From Salinicoccus cyprini (lineage in GTDB: Bacteria > Bacillota > Bacilli > Staphylococcales > Salinicoccaceae): 64,000 bases of DNA. Under the pieces are notes generated by a model. That model was given only the letters and a program-made list of their open reading frames with translations, was not told the origin of the DNA and searched no databases. Positions within the stretch are counted from its first letter, which is position 1. Every line of letters begins with the position of its first letter. The DNA is taken from contig NZ_VMSJ01000006.1 of the NCBI RefSeq assembly GCF_007713705.1, positions 62,001 to 126,000 on the forward strand, read 5' to 3'. Below are positions 16,612 through 25,480 of the stretch, piece by piece. A program made the translations under genes and the position numbers.

Positions 16612-17796
16612 ATGAATGAAAAAATGGGCAAGAAACAGCTTATCCTCCAGACATTCAGCCTGCTGGCCGGGTTCATGGTGTGGACCCTGCTTGCACCCCT
16701 GTTCCCGGAGATCGTCAAGGACATACCGGAAGCTGCCGACCAGCGTGCGCTCATTGTGGCACTGCCCGTAATACTCGGTTCGGTGCTGCGTATTCCTTTC
16801 GGCATATTCGCCAATAAGATGGGGGGACGGGTGGTCTTCCTGTTCAGTTTCATTTTCCTGCTGATTCCAGTATTCTATCTGAGCATCGCCACGACACCGA
16901 TGGATCTGATGATTTCTGCTGTATTCCTCGGCGTCGGCGGGGCGACATTCAGCATCGGTGTCACAAGCCTGCCGAAGTACTACCCGAAGGAGAAGCATGG
17001 ATTCGTCAATGGTGTGTATGGCATGGGGAATATCGGTACTGCGGTGACGAGTTTCGGTGCGCCGGCACTGGCACTCTCCTTCGGCGGCTGGCAGGCGGCG
17101 GTCCAGACGTATCTTGTGGTACTGGCACTCTTCGCCATACTGCAGTTCATCATGGGAGACCGCAATGAACGCAAAGTCAATCTGCCGCTGGCAAAGCAGT
17201 TCAAGGAAGTCACACGGGACTACAAGTTCTACTTTTTCAATCTATGGTATTTCATCACATTCGGTGCGTTTGTTGCGTTCGGGCTATTTTTACCGGCATT
17301 TCTGACAGACGAAGCACTGTTCAATCTGAGCACACTTGATGCCGGCATCAGAACAGCGGTATTCATCATCATAGCGACGGTGCTCAGGCCGATAGGAGGA
17401 TTGATCGGGGATAAATTCAATGCACTGCACGCCCTGATCATCACGTTCATCGGTCTGGCGCTATCCGGCCTGCTGCTGGCATTCACGTACAACTTCATCT
17501 TCCTGTTTACAGTAGGCTCACTGCTGGCGGCGGTTTGTGCCGGTATCGGCAACGGTCTCGTATTCAAATTCGTGCCGACCTACTTCTCGAAACAGGCAGG
17601 TATCAGCAATGGTTTCGTTGCCATGATGGGCGGGCTCGGCGGATTCTTCCCGCCGATCGTCATAGACCAGGCACATAGCATGACCGGCAGCTATGCCATT
17701 GGATTCGTACTGCTGTCCGTCTTCTGTATCATCAGTCTGTTTACAATGTTCCATATGAATAGTAATCTTAAGAAAAATCAATTGGTGTCGGAGTGA
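16612..17796 (+). CDS. narT: Nitrate/nitrite transporter NarT (MFS)
   Basis: 394 residues with twelve hydrophobic spans. Nitrate/nitrite porter signatures are present, including FLGVGGATFSIGVTSLPKYY with the conserved glycine-rich NNP loop, and a second one late in the protein (AVCAGIGNGLVFKFVPTYF). It imports nitrate and exports nitrite for the NarGHI enzyme. The ATG at 16612 is preceded by GAGG at 9 bases; an upstream in-frame ATG at 16597 has no ribosome binding site. It has its own NreC box and promoter. moeB starts 4 bases after the stop. Confidence 0.94.
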   Translation: MNEKMGKKQLILQTFSLLAGFMVWTLLAPLFPEIVKDIPEAADQRALIVALPVILGSVLRIPFGIFANKMGGRVVFLFSFIFLLIPVFYLSIATTPMDLMISAVFLGVGGATFSIGVTSLPKYYPKEKHGFVNGVYGMGNIGTAVTSFGAPALALSFGGWQAAVQTYLVVLALFAILQFIMGDRNERKVNLPLAKQFKEVTRDYKFYFFNLWYFITFGAFVAFGLFLPAFLTDEALFNLSTLDAGIRTAVFIIIATVLRPIGGLIGDKFNALHALIITFIGLALSGLLLAFTYNFIFLFTVGSLLAAVCAGIGNGLVFKFVPTYFSKQAGISNGFVAMMGGLGGFFPPIVIDQAHSMTGSYAIGFVLLSVFCIISLFTMFHMNSNLKKNQLVSE

Positions 17797-17800
17797 TGAA

Positions 17801-18802
17801 ATGGAGCGTTATTCAAGGCAGGTACTCTACAATGGAATAGGTGAAGCGGGACAGCATCTCATTTCAGGAAGTACGGTGCTCATCGTCGGAATTGGTGCGC
17901 TCGGTTCACTGTCTGCTGAAATGCTGGCCCGTGCCGGTGTCGGGAAGCTGATTCTGATCGACCGGGACTATGTGGAATATTCCAACCTTCAGCGCCAGAC
18001 ATTATATAGAGCCCAGGATGCAGAAGAAAAGCAGCCGAAAGTGATAGCAGCAAAGGAACGGCTTCTGGAAATACGGCCGGACCTTGAAGTGGAGGTGCAT
18101 ATTGCGCATTGTGATGCCCCGCTGCTTCAAGGTCTTGCGGAATCCGCAGATCTGCTGCTTGACGGGACGGATAACTTCGACACCCGTCTGCTGATCAATG
18201 ACGCTGCCTACAGGCTCGGCAGACCGTGGGTATACGCCGCCTGCGTCGAGGCATCCTACAGCAGTGCCGGCTTCATGCCGGGTGAGACGCCGTGCTACCG
18301 GTGCCTTGTACCGGTGCTTCCGGCGACGACACTGACATGTGACACCGCAGGAATCATCGCGCCGGCTGTACATATGGCGGTTGCCGAACAGGTGACGATG
18401 GCCCTGAAGATACTGACCGGGCAGTTCGGCCCTCCGCACCATATGCATATCGGCAGCGTCTGGGACATGGAGCACATGAAGTATCGCATCGATGGAATGA
18501 AGTCGGATGAATGTGAAACATGCGGCAAGCACCCGGTCTATCCGTCGCTTGATGACCGTGCCGACCACGCCATGCGGCTATGCGGCAGGGACACGGTGCA
18601 AGTAATGGATGCACGCATTACGGCTTCGGCTGTCGATAGCGCCCTGGCCCGTCTCGGCACAGAGATCAACCGGACACCCTATTTTCAGGAGTTCCATTAC
18701 GAGCACTTCCGTTTTGTCTGCTTCCATAATGGACGCATGCTGATCCATGGCCTGGATGATATGAATAAGGCAAAGACGCTCGTCAATCAACTATTCGGCT
18801 AG
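17801..18802 (+). CDS. moeB: MoeB/ThiF-type adenylyltransferase
   Basis: 333 residues. E1-like enzyme that adenylates the C-terminal Gly-Gly of MoaD so that sulfur can be loaded for molybdopterin synthesis. Visible: nucleotide-binding GIGALGSLSAEMLARAGVG, the R/D-type LILIDRDYVEYSNLQRQ segment, LLDGTDNFDTR, and two CxxC pairs for zinc (CYRC and CETC). The C-terminal part after residue 250 is short and not a classical rhodanese. It could also serve ThiS, but its place at the head of the Moco genes favours MoaD. It lies 4 bases behind narT. Confidence 0.9.
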   Translation: MERYSRQVLYNGIGEAGQHLISGSTVLIVGIGALGSLSAEMLARAGVGKLILIDRDYVEYSNLQRQTLYRAQDAEEKQPKVIAAKERLLEIRPDLEVEVHIAHCDAPLLQGLAESADLLLDGTDNFDTRLLINDAAYRLGRPWVYAACVEASYSSAGFMPGETPCYRCLVPVLPATTLTCDTAGIIAPAVHMAVAEQVTMALKILTGQFGPPHHMHIGSVWDMEHMKYRIDGMKSDECETCGKHPVYPSLDDRADHAMRLCGRDTVQVMDARITASAVDSALARLGTEINRTPYFQEFHYEHFRFVCFHNGRMLIHGLDDMNKAKTLVNQLFG

Positions 18803-18811
18803 GAGGCTGCT

Positions 18812-19306
18812 ATGAGCATCGTGGGCACAATCGATCGGGATATAAGGGTAGGTGTCATCACCGTCAGTGATACGCGCAATCAGGAAACGGATAAAGGGGG
18901 GCGTCTGGTCATCGACCAGCTGGCACCGCTCAACACGGTGATCGATGACTATCGCATCGTGAAGGATGATGCTGTGGAAATTTCGGGAGCTGTACAGCAT
19001 CTGGTGGATTTCGGCATGGATGCCATCATCACTACAGGCGGGACCGGCATCGCCCGCCGGGATGTGACAATCGAAGCGCTGCGCCCTCTATTCGATAAGG
19101 AGATCGAAGGGTTTGGCGAGATCTTCAGAATGCTCAGTTTCACTGAAGACATCGGCTCGCGCAGCATGCTGTCGCGGGCTGTGGCAGGTACAGTCGGACG
19201 TACAGTCATCTTTGCGCTGCCCGGCTCGACCGGTGCAGTGAAACTTGGCATGGAACGGCTGATCCTGCCCGAATTGAACCACTTCGTCCATGAACTGAAC
19301 AAGTAG
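18812..19306 (+). CDS. moaB: Molybdenum cofactor protein MoaB
   Basis: 164 residues of the MoaB/Mog fold, which adenylates molybdopterin before metal insertion. The binding loop TTGGTGIARRDVTIEAL and the later segment ALPGSTGAVKLGMERLILPE are typical. The ATG follows AGGAGG at 6 bases and lies 9 bases behind moeB. Its last codons form part of the hairpin shared with the convergent moaC. Confidence 0.93.
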   Translation: MSIVGTIDRDIRVGVITVSDTRNQETDKGGRLVIDQLAPLNTVIDDYRIVKDDAVEISGAVQHLVDFGMDAIITTGGTGIARRDVTIEALRPLFDKEIEGFGEIFRMLSFTEDIGSRSMLSRAVAGTVGRTVIFALPGSTGAVKLGMERLILPELNHFVHELNK

Positions 19307-19331
19307 AGCGTGCCATTGGCACGCTCTACTT
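19301..19331. terminator. Bidirectional terminator overlapping the ends of moaB and moaC
   Basis: A 15-bp perfect stem (19301-19315 with 19317-19331) about a single base. Both stop codons, 19304-19306 and the complement of 19326-19328, lie in the arms. Confidence 0.85.
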
Positions 19332-19808
19332 GTCTATATGATAGTCTCCGGATTTGCCGCCGGTCTTTGATACAAGCGCAGTTTCGTGGATGACCATGCC
19401 TTTGTCGATTGCTTTGCACATATCATAGACGGTCAGGGCAGCGGCGCTTGCAGCAGTCAGTGCTTCCATCTCGACGCCTGTACGGCCGGTCGTTCTGACA
19501 GTGGCTTCGATATGGAGGAAGTATCCATCTGAACGTACCCAGCTAAAGGAGATGTCGACACCGGATAGTGGCAGGGGATGGCACATCGGAACGATCTGAT
19601 GCGTGTTCTTGGCAGCCATGATGCCTGCAACCTGGGCGACCGAGAGGACATCCCCCTTCTTAACCGTACCGCGGGTGATAGCCTCATGGATCTCTTCTGT
19701 GACACCGAGTATGCTTCTGGCCACTGCTGTTCTGGTGGTCACTTCCTTATCGGAAACGTCCACCATGCGCGCTCTGCCTTCCTGATTGAAATGAGTGAAT
19801 TCGGACAT
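19326..19808 (-). CDS. moaC: Cyclic pyranopterin monophosphate synthase MoaC
   Basis: 160 residues. MoaC converts the MoaA product to cyclic pyranopterin monophosphate, the second half of the first Moco step. Typical segments: [30 protein letters not shown] with the active-site His, and [23 protein letters not shown]. The frame is open further upstream but [18 protein letters not shown], behind AAAGGAAG, is the family start. It is the only Moco gene on the minus strand and is divergent from moeA across 62 bases. Confidence 0.94.
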   Translation of the reverse strand: MSEFTHFNQEGRARMVDVSDKEVTTRTAVARSILGVTEEIHEAITRGTVKKGDVLSVAQVAGIMAAKNTHQIVPMCHPLPLSGVDISFSWVRSDGYFLHIEATVRTTGRTGVEMEALTAASAAALTVYDMCKAIDKGMVIHETALVSKTGGKSGDYHIDK

Positions 19809-19870
19809 TTTCAACTTCCTTTCTAGTACAATGAGTATAACAGAATCTGCAAACCGAAAGTAGTGATGAT

Positions 19871-21127
19871 ATGAACTTGAATCGCACACCGATTGCCGTG
19901 ACGGAGGCGGTCGAACGAGTGGTCTCGGGGATAGCTCCCCTGCCTGTGGAAACAGTATCCTACACAGAAAGCTATGGACGTATTCTCGCGCAGGACCTTG
20001 AGGCATCGATGGATGTCCCGAGGTTCGACAAGTCCGCAATGGACGGCTTTGCCATCCGTGCTGAGGACAGTGCAGGAGCTTCGGGTGAAAATAGAATCTC
20101 CTTCAAAGTTGCTGCAGAAGTGCCGGCCGGTGCCACAAGTGACTATGAACTGAAAGAGAATGAAGCGTTCCGCATCATGACTGGCGCACCTGTACCCAAA
20201 AGCGCAGATGCCGTTGTAATGTTCGAGCAGACAAGGCAGAATGGGGGTTCATTTTCAATCAGAAAACCGTTCGAACCGGGGGAAAATATCGCCTTGCAGG
20301 GTGAAGAGTGCCGGTCCGGGGATATCATCGTGCCTGCAGGGACATTCATCAACCCGGGTACGGTGGCGGCACTTGCCACATTCGGCTATAAGGACGTTCA
20401 AGTCCATCGGCAGCCTGTCGTCGGCATACTGGCAACGGGCAGCGAACTGGTGGATATCGAAGCACCGCTTGAAATTGGAAAGATCCGCAACTCGAATGGT
20501 CCGATGGTGGAGAGCCAGCTGCAGCGCATGAATATCGAAGCCCGCCGGTATGCATTGGAAGCGGACGATTTCGAAACGCTGCTGCAAAGAGTGCGGGAGA
20601 TGCTCGATGAAGTCGACGCCATCATCACGACTGGTGGTGTATCGGTCGGTGACTACGATCATCTGCCGAAGCTGTACGAGGCGCTTGGTGCCAAGGAGCT
20701 GTTCAATAAAGTCGGCATGCGGCCGGGCAGTGTGACGACCGTCAGTATGCTCGGGGATATTCCGATGTTCGGTCTGAGCGGCAACCCATCAGCCTGCTAC
20801 ACAGGTTTTGAACTGTTTGCACGACCGGCTTTCCTGAAAATGATGGGCCACGACCGCATCTTTGCGCCTGTACTTGATGCGGTACTCGATGGCGATTTCA
20901 AGAAGGCGAATCCGTTCACCCGATTTGTCCGCGCGGAAATCGACTATATTGAAGGCCGCGTCCACGCAAAGCCTGCCGGTTTCAATAAATCGAACGCCGT
21001 CACTTCCATCGCGAAAAGCAACGGCATCATCGTGCTGCCCGGCGGTACGAGGGGCTTCGGGAAAGGGGACGGTGTCAAGGTCATGATGACGGATATGACG
21101 ACAGGCATCGACCACTTCGATATATGA
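19871..21127 (+). CDS. moeA: Molybdopterin molybdenumtransferase MoeA
   Basis: 418 residues. MoeA inserts molybdate into adenylated molybdopterin. Key segments: [14 protein letters not shown] near the N-terminus, [29 protein letters not shown] and [15 protein letters not shown]. It begins a tightly packed run moeA-mobB-moaE-moaD-mobA-moaA in which every junction overlaps or touches; here ATGA is shared with mobB. Confidence 0.95.
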   Translation: MNLNRTPIAVTEAVERVVSGIAPLPVETVSYTESYGRILAQDLEASMDVPRFDKSAMDGFAIRAEDSAGASGENRISFKVAAEVPAGATSDYELKENEAFRIMTGAPVPKSADAVVMFEQTRQNGGSFSIRKPFEPGENIALQGEECRSGDIIVPAGTFINPGTVAALATFGYKDVQVHRQPVVGILATGSELVDIEAPLEIGKIRNSNGPMVESQLQRMNIEARRYALEADDFETLLQRVREMLDEVDAIITTGGVSVGDYDHLPKLYEALGAKELFNKVGMRPGSVTTVSMLGDIPMFGLSGNPSACYTGFELFARPAFLKMMGHDRIFAPVLDAVLDGDFKKANPFTRFVRAEIDYIEGRVHAKPAGFNKSNAVTSIAKSNGIIVLPGGTRGFGKGDGVKVMMTDMTTGIDHFDI

Positions 21128-21591
21128 AGATCCTCCAGGTCGTTGGATTCAAAAATACAGGCAAGACAACGCTGCTTGAAAATATGGTCAGACTGCTCAA
21201 GGCAAAGCGCATGAAAGTGGCGGTCATAAAGCATCATCATCTGGATGATGGCATCGTGGCAGAGGGCAATGATACCAGCCGGTTTGCTGGAAGCGGGGCG
21301 GATGTGACGATTCTCAACACCCCAAGCAGAAGCATGTGCATCAAGAACCGCACACCGGATCTCGGGAGCCAGATCGACCAGCTTGAGGGTGCGGTCGATG
21401 TCCTGCTGATAGAAGGGTGCAAACATGCAGCCCATCCTAAAATCGTATTAACCTATTCGTTTACGGATGGACACACAAATGTCGGTGATATGGAGTTTGT
21501 GAATGTTTTAATATATGCCGATATGCGGTATGATGAGAGTAAGATTATCGAATGGTTTGATGAATGGAGTTCTGATGATGAAACAGTTTGA
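21124..21591 (+). CDS. mobB: Molybdopterin-guanine dinucleotide biosynthesis protein MobB
   Basis: 155 residues. GTP-binding P-loop protein that aids formation of the MGD form of the cofactor used by NarG. Walker A GFKNTGKTTLLENM is at residues 7-20; the segment VIKHHHLDDG, which bears the family histidines, follows, and LLIEGCKHAAHPKI is the conserved LxEG(F/C)K motif. It starts on the moeA stop (ATGA) and overlaps the moaE start. Confidence 0.92.
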   Translation: MKILQVVGFKNTGKTTLLENMVRLLKAKRMKVAVIKHHHLDDGIVAEGNDTSRFAGSGADVTILNTPSRSMCIKNRTPDLGSQIDQLEGAVDVLLIEGCKHAAHPKIVLTYSFTDGHTNVGDMEFVNVLIYADMRYDESKIIEWFDEWSSDDETV

Positions 21592-22021
21592 AGTAGTGGA
21601 AGATCCGATTGATATCCATCAGTATCATGAATTTGCCATAAACGAGAAGCAGGGTGCAGTATGCATGTTCACGGGCCATGTGAGAGAGTGGACGAAGGGC
21701 ACGCGTACGGTTCATCTTGAATATGAAGCGTACAGGCCGATGGCGGAGCGTAAGCTCGCTCAGATCGGTGAAGAGATCAGCGAACGCTGGCCGGGCGTCA
21801 TAACAGCCATTGCCCACCGCATAGGCAAGCTCGAAATCTCCGATATTGCGGTTGTCATCGTGACAAGTGCACCCCATAGGAAAGACAGCTACCGTGCGAA
21901 CGAGTACGCCATTGAACGGATCAAGGAGATCGTCCCCATCTGGAAGAAGGAAATCTGGGAAGACGGCGCAGAATGGATGGGCGACCAGCGCCAGTATCAT
22001 CCGGACTTGGAGGAGAAATGA
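21578..22021 (+). CDS. moaE: Molybdopterin synthase catalytic subunit MoaE
   Basis: 147 residues. MoaE with thiocarboxylated MoaD adds the dithiolene sulfurs to cyclic pyranopterin. Recognisable: FTGHVREWTKG, LEYEAYRPMAE, SAPHRKDSYRANEYAIERIKE and the catalytic lysine region VPIWKKEIWEDG. ATG 21578 is 7 bases from GGAGT and gives the family start MKQFE; ATG 21575 just before it is possible. Overlaps mobB by 14 bases; moaD begins 1 base after its stop. Confidence 0.94.
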   Translation: MKQFEVVEDPIDIHQYHEFAINEKQGAVCMFTGHVREWTKGTRTVHLEYEAYRPMAERKLAQIGEEISERWPGVITAIAHRIGKLEISDIAVVIVTSAPHRKDSYRANEYAIERIKEIVPIWKKEIWEDGAEWMGDQRQYHPDLEEK

Positions 22022-22022
22022 T

Positions 22023-22256
22023 ATGAAAGTGATGCTTTTTGCAGGACTGAAGGAGAAGACAGGTGAAGGTCGTATCCAATTGGATACGCCATCATCACTG
22101 ACTGCCGGTGAACTGAAGCAGGAAATATACATGCAGTACCCTTCACTTGAAGGGGATGTATTCCAGATCGCCTGCAACGAGTCATTCGTGAAGGACGATC
22201 ATATTGTTGATGAGAACGATGAGGTTGCGCTGATTCCACCAGTGAGCGGCGGATGA
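22023..22256 (+). CDS. moaD: Molybdopterin synthase sulfur carrier MoaD
   Basis: 77 residues, ubiquitin-like fold, ending in the required Gly-Gly (PPVSGG). MoeB activates this end and MoaE uses the thiocarboxylate. GGAGG lies before the ATG inside the moaE end. The last codons overlap the mobA start by 4 bases. Confidence 0.93.
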   Translation: MKVMLFAGLKEKTGEGRIQLDTPSSLTAGELKQEIYMQYPSLEGDVFQIACNESFVKDDHIVDENDEVALIPPVSGG

Positions 22257-22861
22257 CAAAAACGGTCGGGGTCGTGCTGGCCGGTGGCAATTCGACGCGA
22301 TTCGGAGAGGACAAGGCTTTTTTCAAGCTTGAAGGCAGGCCGATGTACAGTCATGTAGCGGGAGTGCTTGAAGCGTCCGGTATGGTTGATGAAATCATCA
22401 TCAGTACGAATCAGCGCCTTGCAGGCTGTTTTGGTGGATCAACCGTCATTATTGACGAAGCATTCCAGGATGATGGGCCGCTCGGTGGCCTCTATGAAGT
22501 GGCGAGCGCTTTTCCAGAAGACCGGCTGCTTGTCGTATCGTGCGACACGCCGCATGTCTCATCGGAATGGCTGCGTATTCTGTGCCGTCAGGCAATCGGC
22601 AATCCGGAGGCGCTGATCATAACGAAGGCAGCGGAGCGATTGCATCCGCTCATCGGTGTATATCAGGGCGCGGATCTGGCACAGACCATCAGGCAACTGC
22701 TGGATGCACGGCGGCTGAGCATGCGTGCACTATTTGAAGAAAGAACAACGATTGAAGTGGATGCAGAGTGCTACGGCATTGATGATGAAACACTCGTGAA
22801 CATAAATAGGAAGATGGATATCCGCTTGAGGGGGTATGAAAGTGGAGAGCATAACAGATAA
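22253..22861 (+). CDS. mobA: Molybdenum cofactor guanylyltransferase MobA
   Basis: 202 residues, nucleotidyltransferase fold. It joins GMP from GTP to the molybdenum cofactor, giving the MGD form needed by NarG. The binding loop [16 protein letters not shown] is at residues 9-24, and [13 protein letters not shown] holds the metal-binding aspartate. It starts on ATGA shared with moaD. Its last 26 bases overlap the 5' end of moaA. Confidence 0.92.
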   Translation: MTKTVGVVLAGGNSTRFGEDKAFFKLEGRPMYSHVAGVLEASGMVDEIIISTNQRLAGCFGGSTVIIDEAFQDDGPLGGLYEVASAFPEDRLLVVSCDTPHVSSEWLRILCRQAIGNPEALIITKAAERLHPLIGVYQGADLAQTIRQLLDARRLSMRALFEERTTIEVDAECYGIDDETLVNINRKMDIRLRGYESGEHNR

Positions 22862-23861
22862 ATTCGGACGACCGATCAGGGACTTGAGAATATCGGTGAC
22901 GGACCGCTGCAATTTCAGATGCACCTACTGCATGCCGAAGGAGATCTTCGGCGACGACTTCGAGTTCATGAAGCGTGAACAGCTGCTTTCTTTCGAAGAA
23001 ATAGAGCGGATTGCAAAGATCTATGCATCGCTCGGTGTGAAAAAGCTCAGAATAACAGGCGGAGAACCGCTATTGAGACGGGATCTTCATGAATTGATCC
23101 GCAAGCTCTACAATATAGAAGGCATTGAGGACATCGGCATGACAACAAACGGGCTGCTTCTGAAAAAGCATGGCCGGAAATTGTATGATGCAGGGCTGAG
23201 ACGGCTTAATATCAGCCTTGACGCAATGGATGACGAGCTGTTCGGGCAGATCAACGACCGGGGCATCGGCACTTCGAGAATCATCGAGCAGATCAGATAT
23301 GCCCTGTCGCTCGGTTTTGATATCAAAATCAACATGGTGGTCCAAAAAGGACTGAATGATCACGAAATCCTGCCCATGGCGCGTTTTTTCAAAACGTTGC
23401 CGGTGACTTTGAGGTTTATAGAGTTCATGGATGTGGGTAATGATAATGGCTGGAACTTTGATAAGGTCATTACAAAGAAGGAAATCGTATCGATGCTCGA
23501 GGAAGAATTCGATATCGAGCCGCTCGATCCCGCCTATTACGGGGAAGTTGCCAAAGTGTACCGCCATAAGGATGCAGATTCCCATCTCGGGTTCATTACG
23601 AGTGTTTCTGAGAGTTTCTGCTCCACATGCACGCGTGCACGGCTATCCTCCGATGGCAAGTTCTACGGCTGCCTGTTCGCTGTAGACGGTTTTGATGTCA
23701 GGAAGCTGATCAGGGAAGGCATCTCGGACGCTGAACTGACCGACGTGCTGACAGGGGTCTGGAACAGGCGGGATGACCGCTATTCCGACCTCCGGACGGA
23801 AATCACATCCGAAAATCGGCGCAGGCGCAACAAGATCAACATGAGTTATATCGGAGGCTAG
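22836..23861 (+). CDS. moaA: GTP 3',8-cyclase MoaA (radical SAM)
   Basis: 341 residues. First Moco enzyme: it rearranges GTP with two [4Fe-4S] clusters. The radical SAM motif C25-x3-C29-x2-C32 is in RCNFRCTYC; the C-terminal cluster motif CSTC...YGC is present, and the protein ends in the essential Gly-Gly (NMSYIGG). ATG 22836 is only 1 base from GAGGGGG; GTG 22842, 7 bases from it, may be the true start and would give MVESITDK, closer to staphylococcal MoaA. Last gene of the run; a terminator follows. Confidence 0.95.
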   Translation: MKVESITDKFGRPIRDLRISVTDRCNFRCTYCMPKEIFGDDFEFMKREQLLSFEEIERIAKIYASLGVKKLRITGGEPLLRRDLHELIRKLYNIEGIEDIGMTTNGLLLKKHGRKLYDAGLRRLNISLDAMDDELFGQINDRGIGTSRIIEQIRYALSLGFDIKINMVVQKGLNDHEILPMARFFKTLPVTLRFIEFMDVGNDNGWNFDKVITKKEIVSMLEEEFDIEPLDPAYYGEVAKVYRHKDADSHLGFITSVSESFCSTCTRARLSSDGKFYGCLFAVDGFDVRKLIREGISDAELTDVLTGVWNRRDDRYSDLRTEITSENRRRRNKINMSYIGG

Positions 23862-23862
23862 G

Positions 23863-23892
23863 AAAACGTGAAGATCATCTTCACGTTTTTTA
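23863..23892 (+). terminator. Terminator of the Moco operon
   Basis: A 12-bp stem (23863-23874 with 23878-23889), 3-base loop and T run. No good promoter is seen between it and cydD, which starts 20 bases later, so cydDC may depend on read-through. Confidence 0.85.
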
Positions 23893-23911
23893 TTGCTGGG
23901 AAGGATAAAAT

Positions 23912-25480
23912 ATGAAGCTGAATATGCCAAAAAAATATATCATCCTGTACAGTGTCATGTCTGCACTCGGCGTGCTGGCATTCATACTGTTCGGACACTA
24001 TCTGTCACTGCTTTTGAGTGATATCGTGATCGAGGGCGAGGCACCTGCTGCTCGCGGGCTGGTGTGGGTTGCCGTGTTCTTCTTTCTATATGCGCTATTG
24101 TCTTTCATCTACAGGATAGTGGGTGCAGGAGTGGCGAATGAAAGGATCGAGAATCTGACACATAGGGTGATCGCGAAAATTGATGATCACACAAGAAAGC
24201 ATTCAGAATCCATGCTCAATGCCATCTTCGTCCATCTTGAGAAATACCGCCCGTTCGAAAAGGTATTCATACCGACAGTCATACAGACGACAGTCAAGAT
24301 CACAGTCATCATCGCAGCAATGTTCTTCATCCATAGGAATGCGGCTTTCATCATGATCTTCACCGCCCCTTTCGTCCCGCTCTACTATATACTCGTCGGT
24401 CTACGGACGAAGGACGAGTCGGAGGCACAGGCGACCCAGTTCGATGAACTGGGAACTTTATTCCTCAATCTGATCCGGGGCAAGAATACCGTGCAGTATA
24501 CCGGGTCTGAACGTACCGTGATTGCCAGATTGAAGCATTACAACGAACAGTACGTCAAAGATACCATGCATATACTGAAGTATGCCTTCCAGTCGACCCT
24601 GATGCTCGAATTCATTACAATACTCGGCATTGGTCTGATTGCACTGGAAGTGGGTCTGCAGATCATCATATTCGAAAATATCACATTCTATGCCGCGTTC
24701 TTCACCCTGCTCCTGGCTCCGGAGTTCTACAACGCATTGAAAGTGCTCGGCATCGAGTTCCACAACGGCAAACTGTCCCAGGGCAACCTGGAACGCATCG
24801 AAGAATGGCTCGAGAGTGAAAGCAATGGGACCGACTACCGCAATTTCAATGCGTCCCAGGCAGTCAGTCTTGAAAATGTCTCCATCGGCTATGATGATGA
24901 TATGCTGCTTGAAAATGTGGACCTCTCCCTTCCCGATACAGGGTTTACAGCCATCACCGGACCTTCCGGCATCGGTAAGAGTACATTCGTACGCATGCTG
25001 CTCGGTCTGCATCGTCCGAAAAACGGTACAGTTGCACTGTCCGATGGGGATATCGGATATATTTCGGATGAAGTCTACTTTTCCGACACGACCATATACG
25101 AATATGTTTCAGATGGTGAGTATGCGGAAGCGGATGTCGTTGCGATACTCGAAAAACTCGGTCTCATGGATAGCTTGGGCAATCTTGACAAGGGCATCCA
25201 TGCGCCGATTGTGAATCATAATATTCCATTGTCCGGCGGTGAAATCGTCCGGCTGAAGATGGCAAGGGTGCTCATACGGCGGCCGAAGATCATTCTGATG
25301 GATGAACCGACCGAGTTCCTCGATGCCACGACAGAAGAAATGATCATGGCATACCTTGCTGAACTGAAGCAGGACTCGGCCATCATTGCAGTGGTCCACC
25401 GGCGCAAGCTGCTGAAGATTGCCGACCACCACTATACTTTCAGCAATGGACAGATCGTCCTTCAGAAAGGAGGGGCATGA
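23912..25480 (+). CDS. cydD: ABC exporter subunit, CydD-like
   Basis: 522 residues: a six-span type 1 exporter domain (about 1-300) fused to an ATPase with Walker A GPSGIGKST, signature LSGGEIVRLKMARVL and Walker B IILMDEPTEFLD. CydDC exports cysteine and glutathione to the extracytoplasmic side and is needed for maturation of cytochrome bd and c-type haem proteins. It is shorter than E. coli CydD (about 588). The next gene overlaps by 4 bases, so the two form a heterodimer. cydAB is not in the window, so the identification rests on similarity; another heterodimeric exporter is possible. Confidence 0.7.
   Translation: MKLNMPKKYIILYSVMSALGVLAFILFGHYLSLLLSDIVIEGEAPAARGLVWVAVFFFLYALLSFIYRIVGAGVANERIENLTHRVIAKIDDHTRKHSESMLNAIFVHLEKYRPFEKVFIPTVIQTTVKITVIIAAMFFIHRNAAFIMIFTAPFVPLYYILVGLRTKDESEAQATQFDELGTLFLNLIRGKNTVQYTGSERTVIARLKHYNEQYVKDTMHILKYAFQSTLMLEFITILGIGLIALEVGLQIIIFENITFYAAFFTLLLAPEFYNALKVLGIEFHNGKLSQGNLERIEEWLESESNGTDYRNFNASQAVSLENVSIGYDDDMLLENVDLSLPDTGFTAITGPSGIGKSTFVRMLLGLHRPKNGTVALSDGDIGYISDEVYFSDTTIYEYVSDGEYAEADVVAILEKLGLMDSLGNLDKGIHAPIVNHNIPLSGGEIVRLKMARVLIRRPKIILMDEPTEFLDATTEEMIMAYLAELKQDSAIIAVVHRRKLLKIADHHYTFSNGQIVLQKGGA

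Noticed and set aside
19809-20039. An N-terminal extension of moaC
   Set aside because: The extra codons overlap the divergent moeA start, are not protein-like, and the MSEFTHFNQ start has a ribosome binding site.
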